From Dietzia cinnamea NBRC 102147 (GTDB taxonomy: Bacteria; Actinomycetota; Actinomycetes; Mycobacteriales; Mycobacteriaceae): a DNA stretch of 64,000 bases. Position numbers and translations under genes: made by a program. Of this stretch, positions 46,938-55,434 are shown piece by piece. How positions within the stretch are numbered: position 1 is the stretch's first letter; each line of letters opens with the position of its first letter. The stretch lies in NCBI RefSeq assembly GCF_001571065.1, contig NZ_BCSW01000010.1, positions 20,551 to 84,550 on the forward strand. The letters are read 5' to 3'. The notes below the pieces were generated by a model. The model had not been told where the DNA came from and ran no database searches. It was given only the letters and a program-made list of their open reading frames with translations.

Positions 46938-47521
46938 ACGCAGTGTCCGTGGTGGTCATGGTGCTCCTCGCGGGGCTCGCCCTCGTCATCGCCGGGACCG
47001 GCGTCGCCGCCCTGGTCGGCATGCTCCCCGGCAACGGGGTCCTGGGCGTCCGCACGCCGGAGACCCGCCGCTCCCCCGAGGCGTGGGAACTCGCCAACCG
47101 GGCCGCCGGTCCCGCGTTCCTCGGCTCCGGTCTCGTGCTCCTGCTCGGTGCGCTCGCCCTGGGACTGATCGGCGGATGGGTGGGCGGCCTCGTCGTCGTC
47201 GTCTCCGTCGTCGGTTCCCTCGCCCTGCTCAGCGTCGCCGGCCTCGCCGGGGCACGCGCGGCGGCGATCTGGGCCGCCGCCGAGGACGGTGACCAGGCCG
47301 GATGTGGCTGCGGCCCCGACGGTTGCGGCGGTCACTCCGGCACGAACGCCGCCGACACCGGCTGCGCGGACGGCTCCGCCGACTCCCCCGCCGGCGCCTG
47401 CTCCCCCACCGACGCGGGGCCCGGCGCCCCCGGCGACCCCGCCGCCGACTGCGGCGTCACCGGCGGATGCGGCTCGTGCGCCCTCCAGGGCATGTGCGAG
47501 ACGGAGAGCGCCACCCGCTGA
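46934..47521 (+). CDS. SdpI-family membrane protein with Cys-rich tail
   Basis: 195 residues. GVAALVGMLPGNGVLGVRTP then ETRRSPEAWELANRAAGPAF is the SdpI pattern (immunity/signalling proteins of the SdpC system in Bacillus), with three hydrophobic segments to about 120. The remaining 75 residues hold about ten Cys (GCGCGPDGCGGH, DTGCADG, GGCGSCALQGMC), unusual for SdpI, and could bind metal. GTG overlaps the MarR stop, so it is under that regulator. Confidence 0.75.
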   Translation: MNAVSVVVMVLLAGLALVIAGTGVAALVGMLPGNGVLGVRTPETRRSPEAWELANRAAGPAFLGSGLVLLLGALALGLIGGWVGGLVVVVSVVGSLALLSVAGLAGARAAAIWAAAEDGDQAGCGCGPDGCGGHSGTNAADTGCADGSADSPAGACSPTDAGPGAPGDPAADCGVTGGCGSCALQGMCETESATR

Positions 47522-47597
47522 GCGGACCGGTGGCCCGGCCCCACGGTCGCCCCTACGGTGTGGGACACATCAGTCGCCACCGTGGAAGGAGACCGAC

Positions 47598-48167
47598 ATG
47601 GCCGCCACAGACACGACCCGGGACGTCACCGAGATCCTCACCGCCGATCACCGCGAGATGATCGAGCTCCTCGACCAGATCGAGGCCACCACCGACCCCG
47701 CCGAGCGTCGCGCCCTCGCCGACGCCGTCACCGCCGAGGTCATGCGCCACTCCGTGGCCGAGGAGATGTTCGTCTACCCCGTCATGGAACGCGAGATCCC
47801 CGGCGGCAAGGACGAGGTCGAGCACGACAAGGAAGAGCACGACGAGATCGTCGTGGTGATGAAGAAGCTCGAGAACGTCGACGCGCAGGAGGCCGAGTTC
47901 ATGGGCCTCGTCCGCGAGCTCAAGGGCCTGCTCGACCACCACGCCGACGACGAGGAGTCCGACCAGTTCCCCAAGCTGCGCGAGCACCTCTCGAGGGACA
48001 CGCTGCTCGACCTGGGACGCAAGGTCGAGGCCGCCAAGCAGATCGCCCCCACGCGGCCGCACCCCAGCGCCCCCCACTCCGAGCTGTTCCACAAGACGAT
48101 CGGCGCGGGCGTCGGGATGGTCGACCGGCTGCGTGACGCGCTGAGCGGGCGGATGAAGAACACCTGA
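47598..48167 (+). CDS. Hemerythrin-domain protein
   Basis: 189 residues. ILTADHREMIELLDQIE, EVMRHSVAEEMFVYPVMERE, EHDKEEHDEI, LKGLLDHHADDEESDQFPKL: His and Glu/Asp ligands of a diiron four-helix bundle. C-terminal tail Pro/His-rich. ATG at 47598 after GGAAGGAGACCGAC. Oxygen or nitric oxide binding is likely. Confidence 0.88.
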   Translation: MAATDTTRDVTEILTADHREMIELLDQIEATTDPAERRALADAVTAEVMRHSVAEEMFVYPVMEREIPGGKDEVEHDKEEHDEIVVVMKKLENVDAQEAEFMGLVRELKGLLDHHADDEESDQFPKLREHLSRDTLLDLGRKVEAAKQIAPTRPHPSAPHSELFHKTIGAGVGMVDRLRDALSGRMKNT

Positions 48168-48240
48168 CGCCCGCGCCGCCGGCGCGGGCAGCGAGGGGCG
48201 GCGCGGGGCGGCAGGCGGCGCGGGGCAGCGAGGGGCGTTT

Positions 48241-48292
48241 TGGACGCAACCATGTCGGCCTGGCGGCCGTTTCGCCTACATGGTTACGTCCA
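48241..48292. terminator. Long hairpin between convergent hemerythrin and DUF202 genes
   Basis: TGGACGCAACCATGT (48241-48255) pairs with ACATGGTTACGTCCA (48278-48292), one mismatch, 22-nt loop. No T tract downstream. Same setting as the hairpins at 2884, 10276 and 26511. Confidence 0.5.
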
Positions 48293-48376
48293 TTCCCTGC
48301 CTGGCTGCGTCCACGTCCGCGGAGGTCTGTCCCTACGGCGCCGGCGAGGGTGATCGGCGGTCTACGCCCGGCCGGG

Positions 48377-48748
48377 TCACCGGAGGGACGTCACCACGAT
48401 CGCGGCCAACCCGCAGGCGGCGATGACGATCACCAGGGCCACCAGCCCGATGTTGTGGCGGGCCTGCGTCTGCTCGACCTCGCCCGCGCGGACGAACCGG
48501 TCCACCCGCTGCTCGTGCCGACGCTGCACCCGCAGAAGGGCCAGCAGCGGGACCACCACGAGCGCCGAGAACGCGGCCGCCCATGCCCACGACAGTTCCC
48601 CCACCAGTTTGGCGACGAGGATGATGTTCACCGCCACCACGGCCCAGGTGCGGGCCCACGACAGGCTGGTGCGCTCGGATTGGAGCCCGGCGTCCGGCGG
48701 CACCGCCTCGGGCTCCACGCCGATCCGGCGCGGGCGCGGCGAGGTCAC
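48377..48748 (-). CDS. DUF202 membrane protein (second of pair)
   Basis: 123 residues. LQSERTSLSWARTWAVVAVN is the DUF202 signature, with three hydrophobic segments. The GTG at 48748 overlaps the TGA of the first DUF202 gene (GTGA). YidH-like; function unknown. Confidence 0.82.
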   Translation of the reverse strand: MTSPRPRRIGVEPEAVPPDAGLQSERTSLSWARTWAVVAVNIILVAKLVGELSWAWAAAFSALVVVPLLALLRVQRRHEQRVDRFVRAGEVEQTQARHNIGLVALVIVIAACGLAAIVVTSLR

Positions 48749-49119
48749 CCGAAGGTCCCGCTCAGGATCGCCACCATGAGCACCACCGCACCCGCCGCGA
48801 TGCCCAGGACCAGCAGGATCGACGCCTGTGGCATGGGCAGCGGCCGCTGGTGCCGCATGGCCACCTCGATCCGGATCCAGCGCCGGAAAGCCACGATCGC
48901 CAGCAGCCCGGCCAGCACCAACAGGATGCACGCGAGCGGGGTGCGGATGATCTCCGGGATCTCGTCACCCGCGAACGCCTCCAGCGCCACCGCCCCTGCC
49001 GTCAGCCCGAGGCTCGTGCGGATCCACGCCAGGAACGTGCGCTCGTTGGCGAGCGTGAAGCGAGGATCCGGTTCCTCGCCGTCCCGCAGCGCCCTGGGCC
49101 GCCACCCCTGCTCCGTCAT
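48745..49119 (-). CDS. DUF202/YidH-like membrane protein (first of pair)
   Basis: 124 residues. RFTLANERTFLAWIRTSLGL is the YidH/DUF202 motif, then three membrane segments. ATG at 49119 overlaps the stop of a six-codon leader frame (49136-49116). Inner-membrane protein of unknown role; probably forms a complex with its partner. Confidence 0.83.
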   Translation of the reverse strand: MTEQGWRPRALRDGEEPDPRFTLANERTFLAWIRTSLGLTAGAVALEAFAGDEIPEIIRTPLACILLVLAGLLAIVAFRRWIRIEVAMRHQRPLPMPQASILLVLGIAAGAVVLMVAILSGTFG

Positions 49120-49136
49120 CCGGCGTGCTCCGTCAT
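49116..49136 (-). CDS. Six-residue leader peptide MTEHAG before DUF202
   Basis: ATGACGGAGCACGCCGGATGA. TAGGCT ends 6 nt before this ATG, so the transcript would start at it. Its TGA overlaps the DUF202 ATG (ATGA), giving re-initiation. The first eleven bases of both frames are the same (ATGACGGAGCA), perhaps from a small duplication. Confidence 0.45.
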   Translation of the reverse strand: MTEHAG

Positions 49137-49186
49137 GACCCGAGCCTATCGGGCGCCTCGCGCGGCGCGAGTGATGCAATAGGGGG

Positions 49187-50164
49187 ATGGGCCTTCTGCG
49201 TCGTCTCCGGGTCGAGCCGTTCATCCTGGCGATCCTCGCCGCGGTGGTCGTCGCCGCGTTCCTGCCCGCCACCGGCGGCGCGGCCGACGCCCTCGACTGG
49301 GTGACGACCATCGGCATCGCCGTGCTGTTCTTCCTCTACGGCGCGCGACTCGAGCCCCGCGAACTGCTGGTCGGCCTCACGCATTGGCGGCTGCACTCGG
49401 TGGTTCTCGTGGCGACGTTCCTGCTGTTCCCCCTGCTCGGCCTCCTCGGGCAGTGGATCCTGACGCCCGTACTCGGCCCGGCGCTCGCAGCGGGGTTCCT
49501 GTTCCTCACGCTGGTCCCGTCGACCGTGCAGTCCTCCATCACGTTCGTGGCGATCGCGCGCGGGCACGTCAGCGCCGCCGTGGTGTCGGCGTCCGTGTCC
49601 AACCTCTTGGGCGTATTCGTCACTCCCCTGCTGGTGTTCGCCCTCATGACCACGGACGGGTCGGTGATCATCACGTGGGACTCGGTGGGGTCGATCGCGC
49701 TGCAGCTGCTGCTACCGTTCGTGGTGGGTCAGCTGCTGCGGCGGTGGGTTCTGCCGGTCATCCGCAGGATCACGCGGATCGCCCTGTTCGACAAGACCGT
49801 CATCGTGCTGGTGGTCTACGCGGCGTTCTCCGACGGGGTGGCCGACGGTATCTGGTCGACCATCGGCGCCGCCGAGCTCGCGTGGCTGCTCGTCGCGTGC
49901 TGCGTCCTGCTCGCGGTGGTGCTGGGCCTGACCGAGCTCGCCTCCCGCGCTCTGGGCTTCGAGGACCGCGACAAGCGCGTCGTGCAGTTCTGCGGTTCCA
50001 AGAAGTCGCTGGCCACCGGACTGCCGATGGCCGCCGTGCTGTTCGTCGGGCAGCCGATCGGCCTCATGGTGCTGCCGCTCATGCTCTTCCACCAGATCCA
50101 GTTGATCGTGTGTGCGTGGCTGGCCGGTCGCTACGGGCGAGCGACCGAGGCGACGCCCGCCTGA
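49187..50164 (+). CDS. Bile acid:sodium symporter-like transporter (BASS, SBF-like)
   Basis: 325 residues, about ten hydrophobic segments. AVLFFLYGARLEPRELLVGL, FLTLVPSTVQSSITFVAIAR, and VVQFCGSKKSLATGLPMAAV are the SBF-like motifs including the crossover region. Sodium-coupled organic acid transport is inferred. ATG at 49187, with TGCAAT 6 nt upstream and AGGGGG adjoining. Confidence 0.86.
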   Translation: MGLLRRLRVEPFILAILAAVVVAAFLPATGGAADALDWVTTIGIAVLFFLYGARLEPRELLVGLTHWRLHSVVLVATFLLFPLLGLLGQWILTPVLGPALAAGFLFLTLVPSTVQSSITFVAIARGHVSAAVVSASVSNLLGVFVTPLLVFALMTTDGSVIITWDSVGSIALQLLLPFVVGQLLRRWVLPVIRRITRIALFDKTVIVLVVYAAFSDGVADGIWSTIGAAELAWLLVACCVLLAVVLGLTELASRALGFEDRDKRVVQFCGSKKSLATGLPMAAVLFVGQPIGLMVLPLMLFHQIQLIVCAWLAGRYGRATEATPA

Positions 50165-50226
50165 GCCGCGCTGCCCATTCAGTCTGTCAGGCCCTTCTGC
50201 CGGCTTCACGCCAGCGGGAGACTGCT

Positions 50227-50252
50227 GTACATTCGTACGCGTACTTTTGTAC
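50227..50252. promoter_or_regulatory. Four-fold GTAC operator of the TetR-MFS operon
   Basis: GTAC at 50227, 50235, 50241 and 50249, spaced 4, 2 and 4 bp, so the whole 26-bp site is symmetric. It lies just before the TetR gene start. Likely the site of autoregulation. Confidence 0.6.
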
Positions 50253-50271
50253 GGCAACGATGGGAGATCTC

Positions 50272-50859
50272 GTGACAGCCTCCGGACGCACCCGCGACCC
50301 CGAAAAACGCATCCGCGACATCGGGCGCGCGGCCGCCGACCTCATCGCCGAGAACGGCGTGGAGGCGCTCACGCACCGCGCGGTGGCGGCCCGGGCCGGC
50401 GTGGCCGTGGGCACCACCACCCGCTACTTCGCGGCCATCGACGACCTGCGCCGCCACGCTCTGGAGTACCTCGCCGACCGGGTCGACCGCGACCTCGCCG
50501 AGCTCGCCGAGGGGCTGGCCGTCACCGACGACCCCATCGCCTACCTCGCCGCCGCCGCCCACGCCGACCTCTCCGATCATCAGACGGTGCTGGCGGAGTG
50601 CTCGCTCGAGTACGCGGGCCTGTTCGAGGAGGACTTCCGTGATCTCGCCCTGCGCTGGTACACCGGCCTGACCGAGCTCCTCGCCCCCTATTTCGGGCGC
50701 GCCCGCTCCGAGATGCTGGCCATGTGCCTGGACGGGGTCTACATCAACACCGCACTCACCGTCACCCCGCCCGATGCCGTCCGCCTCGAGGCGACGATCC
50801 GTGCCCTGACCACCATGCCCGACATCACCGACGCACCCGACGAGGACCCCTCCGCATGA
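50272..50859 (+). CDS. TetR-family regulator of the efflux pump
   Basis: 195 residues. PEKRIRDIGRAAADLIAENG, ALTHRAVAARAGVAVGTTTR then YFAAIDDL is the HTH with the usual YFxxKxxL-like end. GTG at 50272 follows TGGGAGATCTC; an ATG at 50260 is an alternative. Stop overlaps the MFS ATG (ATGA), so pump and repressor are coupled. Confidence 0.88.
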   Translation: MTASGRTRDPEKRIRDIGRAAADLIAENGVEALTHRAVAARAGVAVGTTTRYFAAIDDLRRHALEYLADRVDRDLAELAEGLAVTDDPIAYLAAAAHADLSDHQTVLAECSLEYAGLFEEDFRDLALRWYTGLTELLAPYFGRARSEMLAMCLDGVYINTALTVTPPDAVRLEATIRALTTMPDITDAPDEDPSA

Positions 50860-52427
50860 GCGGCACCTCCGCCCCTACGCGCGACGCGATGCACGCCGAC
50901 CCGCATATCGTGGGTTCCTACGACCCGTCGCGTCGCTGGCTCGGCCTGGCCACGCTGGCCTTCTCCCTGCTGGCCATCACCACGGACATGACCATCCTCA
51001 ACGTGGCGATCCCCGCGATGTCGGCCGACCTGCAACCCACCGCCTCGGAACAGCTGTGGATCATCGACGCCTACTCGCTGGTCATGGCGGGTCTGCTCAT
51101 CTCCATGTCCTCCATCGGCGACCGCTGGGGCCGCAAGCGGATGCTCATGACCGGGTACGTGCTCATCGCGCTCGCCTCGGCCCTGGTACTGCTCGCCGAG
51201 TCCCCCGGGTACGTCATCGCGCTGCGCGTTCTCCTGGGCGTCGGCGCGGCCATGGTCATGCCGTCCACGCTGTCGCTGCTGCGAGTGACCTTCACCGACA
51301 CCCGTGAACGCGCCACCGCGTTAGCCGTGTGGGCTGCCGTCGCCGGCATCGGCGCCGCCGTGGGCCCGCTGCTCGGCGGGTTCCTGTTGGAGACATTCCA
51401 CTGGCAGGCGGCGTTCCTGGTGAGCGTGCCGATGATGGTCATCGCCTTTGTCAGCGCAGTCGTCACCGTCCCGGAATCCCGCGTCCCCGAGCCCGGACCC
51501 TGGGACCCGTTCGCCGCGGCGCTGACCCTCATCGGGATGTCGACCACTATCTGGGCCGTCAAGAAGTTCAGTGAGGAGGCGTCGATGACCTACGTGCCGG
51601 CGTGGATCGCCCTCGCCGTGGGCCTGGGGGCGCTGTCCTGGTTCGTCCGGCGCTGCCTGCGCTCGGACTCGCCACTGCTGGACGTGACGATGTTCCGCCA
51701 CCGCATCTTCTCGGCCGGCGTCCTGGCTGCCCTCGTCGCGAGTTTCTCCATGTCCGCCGGCCTGTTGCTGCTGGCCCAGTGGTTGCAGCTGGTCAACGGC
51801 GCGAGTGCGTTCGAGTCCGGCCTGCAGCTCATGCCGCTGGCGCTGGCCGCCGCCGTCACCTCGCTGCTGGCGCCGGTGGCCTCGGAGCGGATCGGCATGC
51901 GCTCCACGATCTTCCTCGCCCTGTTCGTCACCGGCGCCGGCATGGTCTTCCTCGGCCTCCGCGGCGAGGACCTGGACCTGACCTCGGTGTCCATCGCCCT
52001 GGCCCTGATCGGGGCCGGGATCGGAGCGCTCGCGCTGGCCTCCTCCATGATCATGGGCGGTGTCCCGCGGTCGAAGGCCGGAAACGCCGCCGCCATGGAG
52101 GACACGGCGTATGAGTTCGGCGCCGTCCTGGGCATCGCTCTCCTGGGCTCTCTGGCCTCGTTCCTCTACCGTCGGGAGCTCGGCACCCCGGCCGAGGCAC
52201 TGGTCCTGGGCCAGGAGGCGACGGAGGCTGCCCGCGACTCGCTGGGCGGGGCCGTGGCCGTGGCCGAGGCCGCTCGACTGCCGGACCTTGCGGTCCGCGC
52301 GGGCGAGGCCTTCACCTCCGGACTGGGGGTGACGGGACTGATCGGCGGGGCGATCCTGCTGACGTTCGCGTTCGTGGTGTTCGCCCTGACCCCGAAGGGC
52401 ACCATGCTCGCGGATCTGGAGCACTGA
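50856..52427 (+). CDS. MFS drug efflux transporter, DHA2/EmrB-QacA type
   Basis: 523 residues, 14 predicted membrane segments. TDMTILNVAIPAMSADLQPT (motif D1), SSIGDRWGRKRMLM (motif A), RVLLGVGAAMVMPSTLSLLR, and GIGAAVGPLLGGFLLETFHW (motif C of antiporters). Proton-driven export of cationic drugs or lipids. ATG at 50856 overlaps the TetR stop. Confidence 0.9.
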   Translation: MSGTSAPTRDAMHADPHIVGSYDPSRRWLGLATLAFSLLAITTDMTILNVAIPAMSADLQPTASEQLWIIDAYSLVMAGLLISMSSIGDRWGRKRMLMTGYVLIALASALVLLAESPGYVIALRVLLGVGAAMVMPSTLSLLRVTFTDTRERATALAVWAAVAGIGAAVGPLLGGFLLETFHWQAAFLVSVPMMVIAFVSAVVTVPESRVPEPGPWDPFAAALTLIGMSTTIWAVKKFSEEASMTYVPAWIALAVGLGALSWFVRRCLRSDSPLLDVTMFRHRIFSAGVLAALVASFSMSAGLLLLAQWLQLVNGASAFESGLQLMPLALAAAVTSLLAPVASERIGMRSTIFLALFVTGAGMVFLGLRGEDLDLTSVSIALALIGAGIGALALASSMIMGGVPRSKAGNAAAMEDTAYEFGAVLGIALLGSLASFLYRRELGTPAEALVLGQEATEAARDSLGGAVAVAEAARLPDLAVRAGEAFTSGLGVTGLIGGAILLTFAFVVFALTPKGTMLADLEH

Positions 52428-52469
52428 CAGACCAGCTGCGCCCGGCGGAGACGAACTCCACTAAACGAT

Positions 52470-52805
52470 CGTGATCTCGAGCGCGTGCCGGGGGGGTCAC
52501 AGTGGGCGACCCGGTGCCGGACAAAGCTCGTCCGGCCGATCGGTCCGCTGATGAAGTCGCGGTGGGCGTGGAGTGCGTCGGGTTGCAAGTTCTCCGGGTC
52601 GCCGTGCGTGGACAGTAGCCAGTCGCGGAAGTGCTCGCGGTGCTCGGACAGTCCGTAGCCCAGCAGCCCGAAGACGTGGGTGCGGTACCCGGCCTCGGTG
52701 CGACCGGGCACCACGACCGCTAGATGTCCGACGACGAGGGCGTTTTGTGGTTGAGGACGACGGGTTCGCCCTCGCTGTGGACGCCGAACTCGATCCGGTG
52801 GCCGG
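52470..52805 (-). pseudogene. Alpha/beta hydrolase remnant (nonsense and frameshift)
   Basis: One frame reads HRIEFGVHSEGEPVVL, then NHKTPSSSDI and a TAG; the next frame continues VVVPGRTEAGYRTHVFGLLG then YGLSE and HAHRDFISGPIGRTSF. Intact members read VVLVHGTPSSSxIW then LTEAGY...DLLGYGLSE, so Trp became TAG, one base was lost just after, and the HG oxyanion motif is damaged. Downstream half is lost. Confidence 0.7.
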
Positions 52806-52850
52806 CCGATGACGGCGTCGCGGTCGACGGTGTGCTGCACCGGCACCGGG

Positions 52851-53549
52851 TCAGCCGAGGTCGGACACGATGCGCTTGGCCAGTTCCTCGGAAGACTGCG
52901 GGTTCTGGCCGGTGTAGACGTTTCGGTCCACGACAACGTGCGAGCTCCACGGCTCAGCGGCCTTGGAGTAGTTCGCTCCCAGCTCGACGAGCTTGTCCTC
53001 GAGCAGCCAGGGCGCGTTGGCGGCCAAGCCCACCTGCTCCTCCTCGTCGTTGGAGAACCCGGTCATCGTGTAGCCGGCGAACGGAGAGGAGGCCGGGTCA
53101 TCGGACGCGGCGAGCACCGCGGCCGGCGCGTGGCACAGGAGCGCGACGTGCTTGCCCCCGCTGACGCGCTCCCGGAGGATCGCCCCGGAGGTCTTGTCGA
53201 CGGCGAGGTCCTCCAGCGGGCCGTGGCCGCCCGGGTAGAACACCAGGTCGAACTCGTTGTGGTCGACGCTCGCCAGGTCGGTCGGCGCCTCGAGAACCTG
53301 AGCGAGACGGTCGAGGGAGGCACGGACGTGCTGCAGGGTCTCGGGGTCGCCCGCGCCCTCGTCGAGGCTCGCCTGGTCGACGGAGGGGGTGCGGCCGCCC
53401 GGCGTGGCCACGGTGATGGACCATCCGGCGTCGGAGAACACCTCGTAGGGGGCCACGAACTCCTCGGCCCAGAAGCCGGTCGGGTGCTGGGAACCGTCCT
53501 TGAGAGTCCAGTGGTCGGCTGCGGACAGGATCATCAGTACGTTCACCAT
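52851..53549 (-). CDS. DJ-1/PfpI-family protein (Hsp31/glyoxalase III-like)
   Basis: 232 residues. NVLMILSAADHWTLKDGSQH, FVAPYEVFSDAGWSITVATP, VFYPGGHGPLEDLAV, and nucleophile VALLCHAPAAVLAA. Long form with the Hsp31-like insert, so a methylglyoxal-detoxifying or stress role is likely. TAGGGT ends 7 nt before ATG at 53549, leaderless. Confidence 0.87.
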   Translation of the reverse strand: MVNVLMILSAADHWTLKDGSQHPTGFWAEEFVAPYEVFSDAGWSITVATPGGRTPSVDQASLDEGAGDPETLQHVRASLDRLAQVLEAPTDLASVDHNEFDLVFYPGGHGPLEDLAVDKTSGAILRERVSGGKHVALLCHAPAAVLAASDDPASSPFAGYTMTGFSNDEEEQVGLAANAPWLLEDKLVELGANYSKAAEPWSSHVVVDRNVYTGQNPQSSEELAKRIVSDLG

Positions 53550-53878
53550 GAGCGCGACCCTACTGATCCGAGACGGCCTCGCAAGTGGTCTCACCGAGTC
53601 ACCTCGCGCGTGACCTCGCCCACAGATATATACATCTTCACCTGAACCACATGTGACAGAGGATGACATTCGCGATCCCGCTACCAGCACCTTTCTGCCG
53701 CGCGAGCGATTGGCGACATATCAGCAGGTCAGGACGGGTGCGGTCCGGGAGGCTGCTTAGGGAGCAAAACGTTGAAGAGCGGTGGGGCGACCCTTAGCGT
53801 TCACGCGGCATGAGCTGAGCGGCTCACGCGAGTCGAGGGGTGACCCGGGCCCCTCCCGGTGCATTGAAGGAGTTCTCG
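53550..53878 (+). promoter_or_regulatory. Intergenic with promoter (53772-53800) for the secreted pair
   Basis: TTGAAG (53772-53777), 17-bp spacer, TAGCGT (53795-53800), about 70 nt of leader. An AT-rich run (ATATATACAT) near 53625. No other gene in this 329-bp gap. Confidence 0.55.
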
Positions 53879-54409
53879 TTGGCCACAAAGCCCGTCTTGC
53901 TCCGTCGCACTGCTCCACTCACCGTCCTGACCGGTCTGGCACTGCTGGGGTTCTCGGCAGGGGCGGGAATCGCATGGATGACTGGGGCTACCGCCTCAGC
54001 ATCCACGAACCACCGCGCGGATCCTTCCGTCGCGCAAGCGGGTTTGGTCTCTCCGACGACAACCGGCCCGACGTCCACAGCGGCCACATCGACTCCGGCG
54101 ACGTCGACAGCACGCGTAGATGCCAAATCGCCGGAGTCTTCGAGATCCGAGGGGCCCTCGCCCGGGCCGGCGCCTGCTTCCGCACCCGCGCCCGCCGTCC
54201 GCGTGCCAGTGGCGCCCGTACAACCACCCGTGCGGCCGCGGTACACGCCGGCTCCCGCGCCGCAGCCTGTGCCGCCACCCGCACCAGCGCGGGCGCCGGC
54301 GCCCGCACCGATAGTGCCAGCAGCGCCTGAGCTGCCTCCGATCAACATTCCACTACTACCCGTCAATCCTCAGCCACCCATCCAGCCGCGGCACGTCACC
54401 CTCGGCTGA
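53879..54409 (+). CDS. Pro-rich membrane-anchored or secreted protein
   Basis: 176 residues. A basic start and one hydrophobic segment (TAPLTVLTGLALLGFSAGAG near 11-30), then Thr/Ser/Ala-rich and Pro-rich tail (APAPQPVPPPAPARAPAPAP). No family. TTG at 53879 follows GAAGGAGTTCTCG, with no better start. Probably spans the cell wall. Precedes a small Ala/Gly-rich gene. Confidence 0.65.
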   Translation: MATKPVLLRRTAPLTVLTGLALLGFSAGAGIAWMTGATASASTNHRADPSVAQAGLVSPTTTGPTSTAATSTPATSTARVDAKSPESSRSEGPSPGPAPASAPAPAVRVPVAPVQPPVRPRYTPAPAPQPVPPPAPARAPAPAPIVPAAPELPPINIPLLPVNPQPPIQPRHVTLG

Positions 54410-54450
54410 ATCTCGCCAGAGAAAAATCGGAATATCAAGGAGAAAACACA

Positions 54451-54780
54451 ATGATCCCCGCTGGAATCCTCGCCGCCATCGCCGCGATCGGGACCACGAT
54501 CACGGCCGCCCTCGTCGGTCTCGGACCCGCTGCCGCGTCCGTGGCCGGGCCGGCCATCGCCGCCGGCCCGCCCGCGGTCGCCGGCGTTGCCGCGGCGGCG
54601 CTGGGCGGTGCCGGCAGCCTCGGCGCGCTCGGCGTCGGTGCCGGCGCCGCCGGTACCAATCCCCATGTGGCCGGCGGCCTCCAGAACGCCGGCGCCCAGA
54701 TGTACAACGATGCGGTCGGGTCGGTCGCGGGTGCCGTCAACGGCCTCAACATCCCCGGCGTGCACATTCAAGTGAACTGA
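54451..54780 (+). CDS. Ala/Gly-rich 109-residue hydrophobic protein
   Basis: MIPAGILAAIAAIGTTITAA and VAGPAIAAGPPAVAGVAAAA are hydrophobic, ending NAGAQMYNDAVGSVAGAVNG then LNIPGVHIQVN. Has a signal-like start but no clear cleavage site. ATG after ATCAAGGAGAAAACACA. May form a membrane or cell-wall assembly with its partner; bacteriocin- or porin-like size, no homology claimed. A strong hairpin follows. Confidence 0.65.
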   Translation: MIPAGILAAIAAIGTTITAALVGLGPAAASVAGPAIAAGPPAVAGVAAAALGGAGSLGALGVGAGAAGTNPHVAGGLQNAGAQMYNDAVGSVAGAVNGLNIPGVHIQVN

Positions 54781-54797
54781 CCCGCCGATCAGCGCTC

Positions 54798-54838
54798 GGC
54801 CCCGCCGGATCCCGACTCAGATCGGATCCAGCGGGGCC
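54798..54838 (+). terminator. Terminator of the secreted pair
   Basis: GGCCCCGC (54798-54805) pairs with GCGGGGCC (54831-54838), extended inward by GGATCC pairing with one mismatch; followed by ACAGTGTTTC. Confidence 0.65.
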
Positions 54839-54857
54839 ACAGTGTTTCAATTGGGCG

Positions 54858-55415
54858 GTGACCAGCGTGACCTACCTTCAGCAGACCACCGCGGATCAGC
54901 TACGGCCGGCCGATCCCGTCGACCTCACCATCACGCGCGTCTTTCCCGCCGAGCCCACCTTCAATGAGCGGATGTACCGCGAGATCGGCAGCGACTGGAA
55001 GTGGGGCGACCGCCTCGACTGGTCGCAGGGTCGCTGGGACTCCTACTGCTCCGACCCGTGCGTCAGCACCCTTCGAGCAAGACTGGGCGACGAGGTCGTC
55101 GGCTACGCAGAACTGCGCATGAGCCCCTGCGACAGCGCAGCCGACGCTGCCACCGCAGCCGGGATCGGACCCGCCGGTGACGGAGTCGACGTGGAGATCG
55201 TCTACTTCGGCATCCTGCCCGCTTTCGCCGGCGGCGGCCTGGGCGGCTGGTTCCTCTCCGAGGTCTGCCGCATCGCCTGGAACGTTTCGGGCTGCCGTCG
55301 AGTGTGGCTTCACACCTGCGACGACGACTCCCCCGCCGCCATCCCCAACTACCTCGCCCGCGGGTTCGTCGAATACGCCCGAGCCGGCACTGGCTGCTAC
55401 GCCTGCACTGCGTGA
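54858..55415 (+). CDS. GNAT-family acetyltransferase
   Basis: 185 residues. GYAELRMSPCD, VEIVYFGILPAFAGGGLGGW (motif A, acetyl-CoA loop as GGGLGG), and AIPNYLARGFVEYARAGT. Acceptor unknown. The GTG at 54858 has only a weak ribosome site; a GTG at 54867 is an alternative. Confidence 0.82.
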   Translation: MTSVTYLQQTTADQLRPADPVDLTITRVFPAEPTFNERMYREIGSDWKWGDRLDWSQGRWDSYCSDPCVSTLRARLGDEVVGYAELRMSPCDSAADAATAAGIGPAGDGVDVEIVYFGILPAFAGGGLGGWFLSEVCRIAWNVSGCRRVWLHTCDDDSPAAIPNYLARGFVEYARAGTGCYACTA

Positions 55416-55434
55416 TCCAACGAGCGGGCCCGGC

